Of a DNA stretch of 64,000 nt, positions 48,493-58,097 are shown piece by piece; the first letter of the stretch is position 1; the number at the start of each line of letters is the position of its first letter. The notes beneath the pieces were generated by a model. That model did not search any database. It had not been told where the DNA came from and saw only the letters and a program-made list of their open reading frames with translations. The position numbers were made by a program, and so were the translations under genes. This stretch comes from JAIKWW01 sp052169645 (GTDB lineage Bacteria > Bacillota > Clostridia > Peptostreptococcales > Anaerovoracaceae), in assembly GCA_052169645.1 (NCBI GenBank), contig JBQNCA010000007.1, forward strand, positions 20,336-84,335. The letters run 5' to 3'.

Positions 48493-50391
48493 TCAAATCT
48501 GATCAAAAAAGCTCTTTTCTATAACCCTTGAAAGCTCTCGGGAAAGATGTCCCAGATCCGTGGCAAATGCCTGAGGATATAGATTTTTTATGTCATTGTA
48601 AAGCCTTTTTGCTTCCGGCATAGTCTGTGCCAAGGCTATGCCTACAGGTTCAATCCCTGAATTTTTCAAAATATTTCGTATATCATATTTAGCAAAATTT
48701 CCATACTCATCAAAGAAATTTTCAGAAACCGCTTCATTTATACCGAGCTTCGTACACAAACCGTGAAGTTCATCATCATCTTCAATATGAAATTCATGCC
48801 AAGGCTTTCCGTCGGAAATAGAAATCAGAAGCTGCTGTGTTTCATTTCTTTTTTTTAGATAATCGACGGCTGCCATAAGAGCAACTCCCTCTCTTGTGCT
48901 CCCGCTCGCTTTATATGATTCTATGCCGTCAAAGCTGTTTCTTCTCATATTTGCATCTGTAAGCATCTGAATTTTAACCGTATCATTGTCCGCCCGATGT
49001 GATGCTATTGTCACCGGAATGTTCATTTCTCTGCAAACCTCTGTAAGCACAGTTATAGCATTTTTTACATTTTCTATATCAAAATTCATCGAGCCTGAGG
49101 CATCCACCGTCACATATACGAATAAATCCGCCTCTTCCGACAAAGGGCTCCTGTGCCCGCAGACTTTTTTGTCCGCACGAAAAGGTTCGAGATATCGGTT
49201 TCCGGCAAAAAGCCTGCGCTCCGTATCATCATGCATTTTCTGTACGGACTCCATAAATTGCTTTAAAAGAATTCTTATGCGAGATCTCAGACTTATAACT
49301 CTGCGTCTGTGGATTTCATGATAATTCATAAATTCTTCGGACATTACCGGCAAAAAATCAATCTTTATATTTTTATGAAAAGCCCCAAGCCCCGTGTTTT
49401 GCAAATGCATGATATCCTGTAAAAGCTTATCCGAATATGCATTGTCCACTCTGTTGTCATAAATCTCTCTGACCGCAGCCGACAGCACCTCCTTAAATTC
49501 ATCTTCAAAATCTAAATCCCGTTTTCTCTGCCTATTATCTATGATTTCATTTCGCTTTTGACGCTCGGATTTCATATCATTGTGACCTGACGGCAATATA
49601 GGTCTGTGAGCGGGATAATATTCCTCAAGTCCCAAATATTTATCTATATAAGGAAGCAATACGGTATAAATCTGTTCACATATAAGACATCTGTCAGACA
49701 TGCGCTTCGTATTTATAATCTCATCCATCATAGGTCTGAGCTTATAATAAATTTTTTCCAGCTCTGACAGCTTGTCCGGAAATACAGGGTCGATACGCAT
49801 AATCATGTAAGTCTGCATAGCTTCCGTAAAAATATCAAGCTCTTTTACATTTCCCTCGGCATACTCTTTCAGGCTCGGACGCTTGGAAAAAAACACTCTG
49901 TCGGCAAATTCGGCACATTCGGACAAAATCCCCCGATACTCTCTTTTTCCGAGATTTTCTATCGCTCCGTCCTCAAGGAATCCTATTACATGCTTTCTGT
50001 ATATCTTGTAAACCAAATTTTTCCCGGGCAGCCTCACACCCTCGATATATCCGTTTATATACTGTTCCGCCACCGCCATATCCGTCTTTGATATATGCAG
50101 CGCTTCATGAAACATGGCTGCCGTCATCAGGCGAAATGCGGCTTTCAAATCATCGACATATTCAGCTATAAGCTCAGGGTTAATCTTTATAGATTCGCCG
50201 TCTGTATAGGAATACTTAAAAAGCTTCTCATATGTTACATTTACATCGGAATTTCCGGTGATAATTTTTGCACGACGCTCAAGCCATTTTTGTACAGCAT
50301 TTGTGGAAATAAACTCCAAAGGCGTCATTTCCGCTTCTATCGCAGTCAGCACAGCAGGTACATAGTTCAATCTTTTTTCTATATCCGCCAT
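48493..50391 (-). CDS. VWA-domain protein, CobT/NorD-like, with HExxH motif
   Basis: A 632-residue protein. Residues 90-150 contain HEALH (95-99) followed by GFLEDGAIEN (137-146), a zinc-peptidase-like pattern that recalls the metallopeptidase-like N-terminus of VWA-containing MoxR partners. The C-terminal VWA domain starts near 420 with a MIDAS motif DASGS (430-434); a Thr in GSTREGV and an Asp in ISDGKPW complete it, so a metal-dependent protein contact is likely. The middle is helical and highly charged. GGAGG precedes the ATG. VWA proteins next to MoxR ATPases usually act as their metal-insertion or remodelling partners. Confidence 0.82.
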   Translation of the reverse strand: MADIEKRLNYVPAVLTAIEAEMTPLEFISTNAVQKWLERRAKIITGNSDVNVTYEKLFKYSYTDGESIKINPELIAEYVDDLKAAFRLMTAAMFHEALHISKTDMAVAEQYINGYIEGVRLPGKNLVYKIYRKHVIGFLEDGAIENLGKREYRGILSECAEFADRVFFSKRPSLKEYAEGNVKELDIFTEAMQTYMIMRIDPVFPDKLSELEKIYYKLRPMMDEIINTKRMSDRCLICEQIYTVLLPYIDKYLGLEEYYPAHRPILPSGHNDMKSERQKRNEIIDNRQRKRDLDFEDEFKEVLSAAVREIYDNRVDNAYSDKLLQDIMHLQNTGLGAFHKNIKIDFLPVMSEEFMNYHEIHRRRVISLRSRIRILLKQFMESVQKMHDDTERRLFAGNRYLEPFRADKKVCGHRSPLSEEADLFVYVTVDASGSMNFDIENVKNAITVLTEVCREMNIPVTIASHRADNDTVKIQMLTDANMRRNSFDGIESYKASGSTREGVALMAAVDYLKKRNETQQLLISISDGKPWHEFHIEDDDELHGLCTKLGINEAVSENFFDEYGNFAKYDIRNILKNSGIEPVGIALAQTMPEAKRLYNDIKNLYPQAFATDLGHLSRELSRVIEKSFFDQI

Positions 50392-50404
50392 AGCAAACCT
50401 CCTG

Positions 50405-52033
50405 CTACCAATACTTTCTCAAAATTGTCTCCCTGATTTCATCCTGTATATCAAGATTCTTGGATGCGGCAGGCAACACCGTTGCATCCGCAGCATTGAA
50501 GATGTCCTTGTATTTCCTGTGCTGCGCCCAGCGTATAACGGATGACGGATATACGGTTTGCCAGTCTCCCGTCTCGGAGGCTTTTTTATTAATATCATTC
50601 ATAGCTCTGATCATAAGCATTATTTCACCGTCATCATCGTATCCCGACTGCTTCTTTATCAGACCTGCAAATATCTGTCTGTCGAAAGGCTCAAGATATT
50701 CCTTAAATCCCTCAAAACGACGATCAAAAGATGCATCCTGTTCTCTTACAGCTCTGTAATCCTGCTCATTTTCACCCGCATTTATAGTAGCAACTATAAA
50801 GCAATGCGGATGTCTGTGAACTATTCTGCCGTCGGGCAGTGTTATCTGCGCCGTTTCATCAAGGGCGGTATTCAAATCTCCGCATGCTCCCGGTTTAACA
50901 TAATAACACTCTACAAATTCAACCACTGAAGGAGATTCATACGCTCGCACAAACAGACTTTCCCTAAATCGAATTTTGCCGTCCTCGGTGGGTTGCCATG
51001 AGCCGAGCAGATCATCCATGGTAATGTTGCTGTTAAAGGTTACAGGTATGTACGGCAGCCTCAACAGATTTGCCATAAGCTTTACAGCTGTTGATTTGCC
51101 TGAAGCCGGCGGTCCGTAGAACATACCGGTTGTAATAGGAATCTTTGAATCCTTTTCCAAAATAATCATATCTATTACGGATTTTACCTTCGGATCAAGG
51201 TAATAATCGCCCATATCCATATCCGGAATAAGTTCCTCCAAGCTCGGATCGACAGAATCTCCCGAAAAGGCTCCCGCCATATCGTCATTGCCTATACTTC
51301 CCGGCACAAGCCCGCTCTCGGAATTATAAAAGCTGTATAGTTCCCAATCTCTCAACAGCTTGAGCTTCTCGTCAATAAAAAGCTCAAGATACGAGCTGTC
51401 AAGAGCTTCAATATCCTGCATGGTCGTATAATGCTCCGATCTCCTTGTAAAAAAGTAATCGGACAGCCAATAAAGATCCGGATTCTCGTCATATTGCTCC
51501 TCGGGCATATGGCGAAGGTTGTCTATGCGGTCTGCAACATTGGAATTAACCGAATATTCATAAATTATCCGAGGCAATATCGTCAGATAAGGTGCATAAG
51601 GCATTTTTTCAACTTCAGTCTCGTCAAATGCAGGAACATATATTTCCCGCTCACGATCCAAACGTGATATGTATACCTTTTTAACACTGTTATATCTGAA
51701 TCTTATTCCCGAAGCATCAATGCTCTCTATATTAATGAGATAAATATCCGACTGAGCGTCCATATCAGGTTTCGTAACAAATTCCGCCCATGTTGAGTTT
51801 TTTCCTTTTACAGAATTCCTGTCGGAAAAAAAGTGAAAGTTTCCTCGGGCAAGTGCCAAAGCACCGGCTACGACCAGCCCGTTCATGGAGACACTTCCGT
51901 TTTCCTTTCCCTCTATTCCGTAAGGAAGTCTTGCCACTTCCTTAACTGTATCCTTTATATCAAAAATGGCTGTGTCATTTTCTGAAAAATAGCCGTGCGT
52001 GGCTTTCACCCAAATATTTTCGTTAATTTTCAT
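50405..52033 (-). CDS. MoxR-like AAA+ ATPase with long N-terminal domain
   Basis: A 542-residue ATPase. Residues 1-290 are a family-specific N-terminal region, and the AAA+ core begins near 290 with Walker A GPPASGKST (307-315). Sensor 1 is CFIVATINAG, and the arginine-finger region is DASFDRRFEG. The Walker B region reads VVEFVECYYVKPGACG rather than the usual DEhNR form, a notable variant. MoxR/CobS-type ATPases remodel or activate partner complexes together with VWA proteins. The start at 52033 is chosen for GAGG just upstream. It is the first gene of the cassette and has its own promoter. Confidence 0.85.
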   Translation of the reverse strand: MKINENIWVKATHGYFSENDTAIFDIKDTVKEVARLPYGIEGKENGSVSMNGLVVAGALALARGNFHFFSDRNSVKGKNSTWAEFVTKPDMDAQSDIYLINIESIDASGIRFRYNSVKKVYISRLDREREIYVPAFDETEVEKMPYAPYLTILPRIIYEYSVNSNVADRIDNLRHMPEEQYDENPDLYWLSDYFFTRRSEHYTTMQDIEALDSSYLELFIDEKLKLLRDWELYSFYNSESGLVPGSIGNDDMAGAFSGDSVDPSLEELIPDMDMGDYYLDPKVKSVIDMIILEKDSKIPITTGMFYGPPASGKSTAVKLMANLLRLPYIPVTFNSNITMDDLLGSWQPTEDGKIRFRESLFVRAYESPSVVEFVECYYVKPGACGDLNTALDETAQITLPDGRIVHRHPHCFIVATINAGENEQDYRAVREQDASFDRRFEGFKEYLEPFDRQIFAGLIKKQSGYDDDGEIMLMIRAMNDINKKASETGDWQTVYPSSVIRWAQHRKYKDIFNAADATVLPAASKNLDIQDEIRETILRKYW

Positions 52034-52135
52034 AATATCCCTCACTATCGCACATATGAGATTTTTATTATGCAAGATGAACTTGCAGCATCTACTCCTT
52101 GCTGTTATGAATTTCTTAAAATATCCTTAATTAAA

Positions 52136-52164
52136 AGTTTATCACTATCATATATCAGCGTCAA
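52136..52164 (-). promoter_or_regulatory. Promoter of the MoxR-VWA-LRR operon
   Basis: On minus: TTGACG, 17-bp spacer, TAAACT. The predicted start near 52129 gives a leader of about 95 nt. Confidence 0.6.
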
Positions 52165-52187
52165 TAATATATGTTAACATATATTAT
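52164..52187. promoter_or_regulatory. 24-bp perfect palindrome next to the MoxR-operon -35
   Basis: The arms are perfect complements around a GTTAAC centre (left arm ATAATATATGTT). It touches the upstream edge of the -35 element, a normal place for an activator or repressor site. Confidence 0.65.
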
Positions 52188-52189
52188 AT

Positions 52190-52232
52190 AAATGCAATAA
52201 AAATCCCCCTCACTTCCTTGTGAATGAGAACA
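52190..52232 (-). terminator. Possible terminator of the surface-protein operon
   Basis: On minus a bulged CTCA-TT-C/GTGAG stem is followed by GGGGGATTTTTATT, about 80 bp after the dockerin-gene stop. The stem is weak. Confidence 0.3.
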
Positions 52233-52307
52233 TACCGAGCTGTTAACTTCATGCCTGCATCATTCCATCGGAAATAAAGAGGATTCTTTTGTAAACATAT
52301 TGATATT

Positions 52308-52955
52308 TTATTGCTCCACAGGGAAGCTGTTTATCTGCCGAGTCGTATATTTCAGAACAAGTCTCGCATCATCGTATGAAAGCTCATTGCCTTTACTCAC
52401 TGTCGCTGCGGCATATGAGTTTCCCGTAAGCAAAATACGCTTTTCCAAATGCTGCAATATCATGGATGCATCCTTTGCAGTAACCGCATTATCCGAATCA
52501 ACATCCCCCGGCATATATGACGTATAGTATTTGAAAGCTGCTACCATACGGCACGGAAAGTCCGCTCCCGCCATATAAATCCGGTAGTTTCCCTTTTTTA
52601 ATTTCTTCGGAAAAAATACAAACTCGGAGCCCTTCGCCTGATTCATATAAACTATATCTTTTTCCGTCGGAACAGCTTTTTCACCGGCTGCGCCTATGAT
52701 TACATAAGAGCCGTCCTTTACCGCAGCCTTGTAATTCACCAGTATTTTTTCGGCACCTTCATAAATTTCCGTCATTTGTCCGTCTATTGTTATATTCTTA
52801 GCGGTGCCTACGGGAGTCAGTTCTATCACCTCTGAATATTCCGGTGCGGGCTTAGCATCGTATATGCCGGAAACCTGTTCCGCCGCTGCGGCATTTATGC
52901 ACAATAATACTGCTGACACAGTGACCGACAGGATGACGGCAAATATTCTTTTCAT
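52308..52955 (-). CDS. Small secreted dockerin protein
   Basis: A 215-residue secreted protein. A signal peptide (MKRIFAVILSVTVSAVLLC ... NAAAAE) leads into a ~110-residue beta-rich domain that I do not recognise (ITIDGQMTEIYEGAEK, FPKKLKKGNYRIYMAG). The C-terminal dockerin has a good first calcium loop DVDSDNAVTAKD and a degenerate second repeat (SKGNELSYDDARLVLKY). It is the last gene of the surface operon and lies 22 bp after the cohesin/SLH gene, so its dockerin may bind that cohesin. The start is probably MKRIF; an in-frame ATG four codons earlier sits on the AAGGAG itself. Confidence 0.75.
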   Translation of the reverse strand: MKRIFAVILSVTVSAVLLCINAAAAEQVSGIYDAKPAPEYSEVIELTPVGTAKNITIDGQMTEIYEGAEKILVNYKAAVKDGSYVIIGAAGEKAVPTEKDIVYMNQAKGSEFVFFPKKLKKGNYRIYMAGADFPCRMVAAFKYYTSYMPGDVDSDNAVTAKDASMILQHLEKRILLTGNSYAAATVSKGNELSYDDARLVLKYTTRQINSFPVEQ

Positions 52956-52977
52956 CTTATCAAGCATCTCCTTCCTT

Positions 52978-54198
52978 TCATCCCATATCGACATAGCGCA
53001 TGAATATAACCGCCATCTGCGCACGGGACGCATTTTCCGCAGGCGTAAGATGGGCATTGCCGTTGCCTACTATCAAGCCCTTATATATCGCCCAATATAA
53101 TCCGGACTTCGCCCATTCGGCAATTTTTTCGGCATCCGCAAAGCTGTTCTCATATAACTTGGAAACAGCCCCGTTTACGGCAGCAGCTCCGCTGTGACGG
53201 AATAAAACCGTCATCGCTTCCTGCCTGGTCACCGCTCCGTCAGGGTCAAAGCGGTTTAGAGTCTTACCTTTGACATATCCCTTTTCCGCCGCCCAATTCA
53301 GAGCGGAAGCATACCAAGCTCTATCACCTACATCGCTGAAGTCGATTTTTCGTTCCGCCGTCGGCGTACCGCTCAATCTCCACAGCATGGTTACGAACTC
53401 GGCACGGGTTACATTGTTGTCGGGGCGGAAGCTTCCGTCCTCGTAACCTTTTATAATGCCTGATTTTGCAGCTCTCGCTATGCTATCCGCACCCCAAAAG
53501 GAATCAGAAACATCTGTAAATCCTATCGGATCGGATTCCTTATTTCCCTCGGCAGGTTTTGGCGAATCGGGCGTCTGTACTGCCGGAATTTCTATGATTT
53601 TACCTGTATTTTTTCCTACAGCGGCGGTGCCGTCTCCACCACCGCCTGAGCCGCCACCGCCGGAACCTCCTCCGCCTCCTGAACTGCCGGAGCCTCCTGA
53701 GCTGCCGCCGTTTCCGCTTTTAATTATCTTTTCGACGATATTTAATTTAACATTCTCCCCGTTTTTATCCGCAAACAGCTCATCTGTCAATTTAAGATGC
53801 AGCTTGCCCGGAGATTTTACTTTAAATGTAAAATCTCCAAGCAATCCGGAAATTTCGTTTCCATGCCCCGAAGCCGCAGCCAGCACTGCTCCTGTACCAT
53901 TTTGCACGGCGTGTGTATTTACCTCACACAACATTTCTTTCACCGATGCTCCGGACTTTATATCCGTACAAATCACCCTTTCATCATCGTATATCAATTT
54001 AAACTGAAAAGCCTCCAGCTCCTCACTGTTTTTCAACGAGACCTTGACATGAAAAACCTTGTTCACCTCGGGCAAGGCTTCCGGCTCCTCGATTATTAAA
54101 GAATTAACCTCGGCGGCAAAACCTGTGCCGCAAGGATTCAATGCGATAACTGCAAAAATAACGGCAAATATCGCAGATAGCAATTTTTTTCGTTCCAT
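52978..54198 (-). CDS. SLH-anchored cohesin-domain scaffold protein
   Basis: A 406-residue secreted protein. After a signal peptide (MERKKLLSAIFAVIFAVIAL...) comes a single cohesin-like domain (about 30-160; VFHVKVSLKNSEELEAFQFK, GLLGDFTFKVKSPGKL). A Gly/Ser linker of about 30 residues follows, then three SLH domains (GFTDVSDSFWGADSI, DFSDVGDRAWYASAL, SFADAEKIAEWAKSG) each with a TRAE/TRQE/SRAQ-type motif that binds pyruvylated wall polymer. The protein should display one cohesin on the cell surface. The start at 54198 follows GGGAG; a longer reading lacks a ribosome site. Confidence 0.82.
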   Translation of the reverse strand: MERKKLLSAIFAVIFAVIALNPCGTGFAAEVNSLIIEEPEALPEVNKVFHVKVSLKNSEELEAFQFKLIYDDERVICTDIKSGASVKEMLCEVNTHAVQNGTGAVLAAASGHGNEISGLLGDFTFKVKSPGKLHLKLTDELFADKNGENVKLNIVEKIIKSGNGGSSGGSGSSGGGGGSGGGGSGGGGDGTAAVGKNTGKIIEIPAVQTPDSPKPAEGNKESDPIGFTDVSDSFWGADSIARAAKSGIIKGYEDGSFRPDNNVTRAEFVTMLWRLSGTPTAERKIDFSDVGDRAWYASALNWAAEKGYVKGKTLNRFDPDGAVTRQEAMTVLFRHSGAAAVNGAVSKLYENSFADAEKIAEWAKSGLYWAIYKGLIVGNGNAHLTPAENASRAQMAVIFMRYVDMG

Positions 54199-54329
54199 GC
54201 TCAAAGCTCCCGTCCTTTTTAACATCGAAATCATAGTCGGAGAAATTAAAACTTTCACACCTGACATCATATTTAATATGAATATTTTAAATTAACGTAC
54301 AAAGAAAGGCATATTCAAGCTTCTTTATC

Positions 54330-57300
54330 TTATGCCTGCTCCGCAAATCGCATAAGTATTGTTGCCACCTCTGCACGGGTAGCCGAGGCTTTAGGATTTA
54401 TTGAACCGTTTGAACCTTTGATTATTCCCTTGTCTACAGCCCATTTCATCGAAGCGACGGCATATCCGCTTACAGCGGAAGCATCCTTGAATGTATCTAT
54501 TTCGCCTTTTGCTTCAGGAGAACCTGAATACCTGAACAACATAGTCACAAGCTGTTCTCTTGTAATCGCAGCAGCAGGGTTTGTACCGTCGGATATGCCC
54601 TTGTTCTTTGACCAGATCATACCCTTTTCATACCAGCTGCTTCCTCCGTCTGTAGTTTCTCCGGCATAGCGTGCCAGCACCGTCATGATCATTCCTCTCG
54701 TGGTAGTCTCACCCGGAGCAAACTGCTTTTCTCCGGTACCGTTCATCAGACCTTTCTCAGTGACAAATTTAACAGCATCGGCATACCAGACACCTGTCGC
54801 CACATCCGAATACTCGGATTTTGTCGATATATTATTCGCAGTTGCAGGATTTGAAGTCTGATTTTCCTTAGGTGTTGCGTCCTTAGGAACAGAACCGTCG
54901 TTTATGGACGAACTGCTTCCCGAGCCGCCCGAACCGCTTCCGGAACCGCCGCCCGAGCCTCCGCCGGAGCCGTTGTTAGGCTGAGTTTCCTTGATTTCAA
55001 GCTTCAACAACTTACCAGCATAATCGGTCTTATAGCTGCCGTTATATTCTTCATTGAAAATATACAGACTGTCATTATTGGCTATATTCAATCCTGCCGT
55101 CCTTACAGAAAATTCACCTGCTTCATTTCCTGCTTCCAGTTTCTTTAATCTTCCATAATACTTAATCTTACCTGTATTATCTTTGACAACAGCTGAAATA
55201 TATTTATTTTCACCCGTTACCGCTCCTTCATATGATACCGTGAGAGCCCCGTCGTTTTTAATACTGTCTCCGATTTTAAAGCCGTCATAGGCTGCATCTT
55301 TCAGAGTCAGCTTCCAGTTGTCGGTAGCCTTGCCCGCAACAGGGCTGAGGGCATTTTCGCCTACTTCCTTGCTGTATTTGCCTATGCGTGAATCGGCTAC
55401 GAATAAAATCCTGTCATTAATAACGGAAAGAGCCGGACGCACACCATATTCCTTAAAACCGAAAGCTCCTCCAAGTAAAACCGTTCCGCCTTCATCCACA
55501 TAAGCTACGGAGCTTTTACCTGTGCTTGTGGACGGTGAACGCAGCCACCATCTCGAGCCTGTTTTTCGCAAATCCTTATTTATAAACTGAGCCTCATATG
55601 AGGAAAAAGGCCACAGCAGCGCATCATTCACCTGTTCTCCCGCAACGAAATCCGTATAATCGACTGAAGTGATTTCGCCGGTTTTTAAAGTCTTTTTCTG
55701 AATTGCCGCCTTTTCATTCTCACTTATGCTCCCTGCAAATTCATCTATGACTGTTCTCAGCACACTGGTGGAATAATGATTATTGTAATTTTCACTGTCC
55801 GGATCCGCAAATTTTGAAGTTTTAATGTAGTCCGATGCCATAAGAGTTGTAGTTCCCTCACTGCTCAAGGCATCTTTGCCCTTGCTGCCTACTACTGTCC
55901 ATTCTCTGCCTCCGTACCAGACCGTAGCAGCTTCTTTTGTATTTGCCTTATCCGCTAATTTTTCTCCGCCTTCATAAAGCTGAGGATAATCGCCTGTTCC
56001 CGCAGCATTCTTGTCCTCAAATACCGCCACCAAATTTCTTGACGCCTCGGCGTTAAACTTGTATTCAGCATCTACGCTGACCACCTTGCCTGCTTCCGTC
56101 CAATTTACAAAGCTGTATCCCTCATTTGCAGCGGCAACAACAGTTACCTGAGTATTTTCATCATAATCTCCGCCGCCTGAAACCTTTCCCCAAGCCTTCA
56201 TATTGGGCTCTACTGATATTTTATATTTTTCCAACGGACGAGGGCTGACCGTAAGCTTTACCGTCTCGCTGACAACACTTCCCTTACTGTTGGATGCTAC
56301 ACAACGATACAGATCACCGTTCTGCGAAAGCTCCGCACGGCTTATGATCCATTCGTAGGAATGACCGTCATCAAGTTCTTCCCATTCGCCGTCGGCATGC
56401 TTTACCTGCCACTGCAATTCCGGATTCGGAGCTCCGGAAACCATGACAGAGAAAGTTCCCAGTTCCCCCTCATGGATACTGATATTCTCAGGCTGCTGTG
56501 TAAATACAGGTCTTCCGTCAGACTCCACAGCCACCTCATACAACGCACTGCTGTAATCGCTCATATCCGAGCAGTTGCAATGCTCATTAAATACATAAAG
56601 CTTGCCGCCGTCCTTCAAAATCTCCTTTATTTGATCGATTTTTACGGTTCCGGCTTCATTTTCCGAATCTGTCAGAGCTTTAAGCTTGCCGTAACGGATG
56701 ATCTTCCCGTCCTTTTCTATTACCGCCGAAAGATATTCGTTTTCGCCGGTTTTGGCACCCTCATATGACAATGTCACGCCGTCATCTTCCACAAGCAAAT
56801 CTCCCAATTTGAAGCTGCCGTATGCGGCATCTCTCATTGTCAGCTTCCATGCTCCCGAAGTGTTTTCAGTTACTTCATTCAGATGTGAACCTACATCGGC
56901 AGTCTTTGCTCCGTCCTTTGCGGTGACCATAGTGACGGCGGATGTATTCAGATTAAAGGCAGGTCTGACCGCCTGAGAATTAGCGAGAGGCTTACCCTCA
57001 ATCAAAACCTTGCCGTCGGAACCGACTGTTGCTGCATAATAATCGCTTTTCCCGGGTGAACGCAGCCACCATCTTGTGGTTACACTATCAGTTGTATTAT
57101 CCTTGTTTAATATTCTTAAAACCTCGTTAAGCTCACCGGCTTCCTTAGTGGACAACAGCCACAGAACCTGATTTTCTACTGCATTGCCTCCGACTCCGTC
57201 ACAGCTTCCGTCCGCATTATATGCTCCTGAATTCAGATTTCTCTTTATGATCCCTTCTTTTTCAATATCTGTTAATACCACATTTTTCATAATCCCATAA

Positions 57301-57959
57301 GGCTCAGGATTTAAAAGCGCATTAAGAGCATCCTTAACCGAGCTTGATCCGTATTCGTTGCAATCATACTCAGGGTGAAAGCGCAGAAGCCCCAGACTTC
57401 CTTTTAACAGCAATGTCATATTTCCGGAAGAGGATGCCACTCCTTCACCGTTATATCCGATTACATTCCATTCATGATTACCGTATACCACCGTCGCCGC
57501 ATCACCGGTATTCACATTGTCCTTAAGCACCTCTGTCAATGCTCCTGCTGTAGCGGAAATACTTCCTCCCGCATTTTTTAAAGCATTATCTACAGCATTC
57601 TTAACACCGTTGCAGCTGAAGGTTGCTCCCGATATGGCATCTACATTTTTCGTACCGTTCTTTTTTATGATGCTGTCATATATTTTTTCTACATTTTTTC
57701 TCTGCCAGAAGCTCTCCTTCTGATAAACGGTTTCTATCTTTGATATTTTGCCTGAAGCTACGGTGACATTCAACACAATGTCTCCACACATGCCTACTCC
57801 GGTACCTCTATAAGTCCCGTCCGTATAGCTTGCTTCCGTGTTTCCGTTTCCTACGGCACCCGATTCCTCGGCAGATGCTGCTACAGGAATTATGCTTCCG
57901 CATATAATAAGCGCCGTTGATAGAATCATCGATAATATTTTTTTACTTAATATACTCAA
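54330..57959 (-). CDS. Secreted FMN_bind/DUF6273/Ig-like/SLH surface flavoprotein
   Basis: About 1209 residues. A signal peptide precedes an FMN_bind domain (~45-130) with attachment motif AISGATFSCNG, flavin threonine near 113. Two DUF6273-type domains (about 150-460 and 660-960) each contain the RWWLRSP block. Between them lie an Ig-like domain (QPENISIHEGELGTFSV) and an InlB B-repeat-like segment (GYSFVNWTEAGK). A Gly/Ser-rich linker leads to three C-terminal SLH domains. It should be wall-anchored and carry covalent FMN outside the cell. The start is probably TTG at 57959 after GAGGG; no ATG precedes the signal peptide. Confidence 0.83.
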   Translation of the reverse strand: MSILSKKILSMILSTALIICGSIIPVAASAEESGAVGNGNTEASYTDGTYRGTGVGMCGDIVLNVTVASGKISKIETVYQKESFWQRKNVEKIYDSIIKKNGTKNVDAISGATFSCNGVKNAVDNALKNAGGSISATAGALTEVLKDNVNTGDAATVVYGNHEWNVIGYNGEGVASSSGNMTLLLKGSLGLLRFHPEYDCNEYGSSSVKDALNALLNPEPYGIMKNVVLTDIEKEGIIKRNLNSGAYNADGSCDGVGGNAVENQVLWLLSTKEAGELNEVLRILNKDNTTDSVTTRWWLRSPGKSDYYAATVGSDGKVLIEGKPLANSQAVRPAFNLNTSAVTMVTAKDGAKTADVGSHLNEVTENTSGAWKLTMRDAAYGSFKLGDLLVEDDGVTLSYEGAKTGENEYLSAVIEKDGKIIRYGKLKALTDSENEAGTVKIDQIKEILKDGGKLYVFNEHCNCSDMSDYSSALYEVAVESDGRPVFTQQPENISIHEGELGTFSVMVSGAPNPELQWQVKHADGEWEELDDGHSYEWIISRAELSQNGDLYRCVASNSKGSVVSETVKLTVSPRPLEKYKISVEPNMKAWGKVSGGGDYDENTQVTVVAAANEGYSFVNWTEAGKVVSVDAEYKFNAEASRNLVAVFEDKNAAGTGDYPQLYEGGEKLADKANTKEAATVWYGGREWTVVGSKGKDALSSEGTTTLMASDYIKTSKFADPDSENYNNHYSTSVLRTVIDEFAGSISENEKAAIQKKTLKTGEITSVDYTDFVAGEQVNDALLWPFSSYEAQFINKDLRKTGSRWWLRSPSTSTGKSSVAYVDEGGTVLLGGAFGFKEYGVRPALSVINDRILFVADSRIGKYSKEVGENALSPVAGKATDNWKLTLKDAAYDGFKIGDSIKNDGALTVSYEGAVTGENKYISAVVKDNTGKIKYYGRLKKLEAGNEAGEFSVRTAGLNIANNDSLYIFNEEYNGSYKTDYAGKLLKLEIKETQPNNGSGGGSGGGSGSGSGGSGSSSSINDGSVPKDATPKENQTSNPATANNISTKSEYSDVATGVWYADAVKFVTEKGLMNGTGEKQFAPGETTTRGMIMTVLARYAGETTDGGSSWYEKGMIWSKNKGISDGTNPAAAITREQLVTMLFRYSGSPEAKGEIDTFKDASAVSGYAVASMKWAVDKGIIKGSNGSINPKASATRAEVATILMRFAEQA

Positions 57960-58097
57960 TTTAAATTCCCTCTCTTTCAAAATTTATATAAACGGAGCAC
58001 ACCCCTGTTTTCACCCCCTTCTTATCCTACAAGTCTGATTTGCAGCGTGTCCCGTTTTTCAACATTTTACGACTGCTATGCTGCCTTCTTGAGCTTT

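Noticed and set aside
52978..54198. Classical cellulosome scaffoldin
   Set aside because: Only one cohesin, no carbohydrate-binding module, and no glycoside hydrolases in the window.
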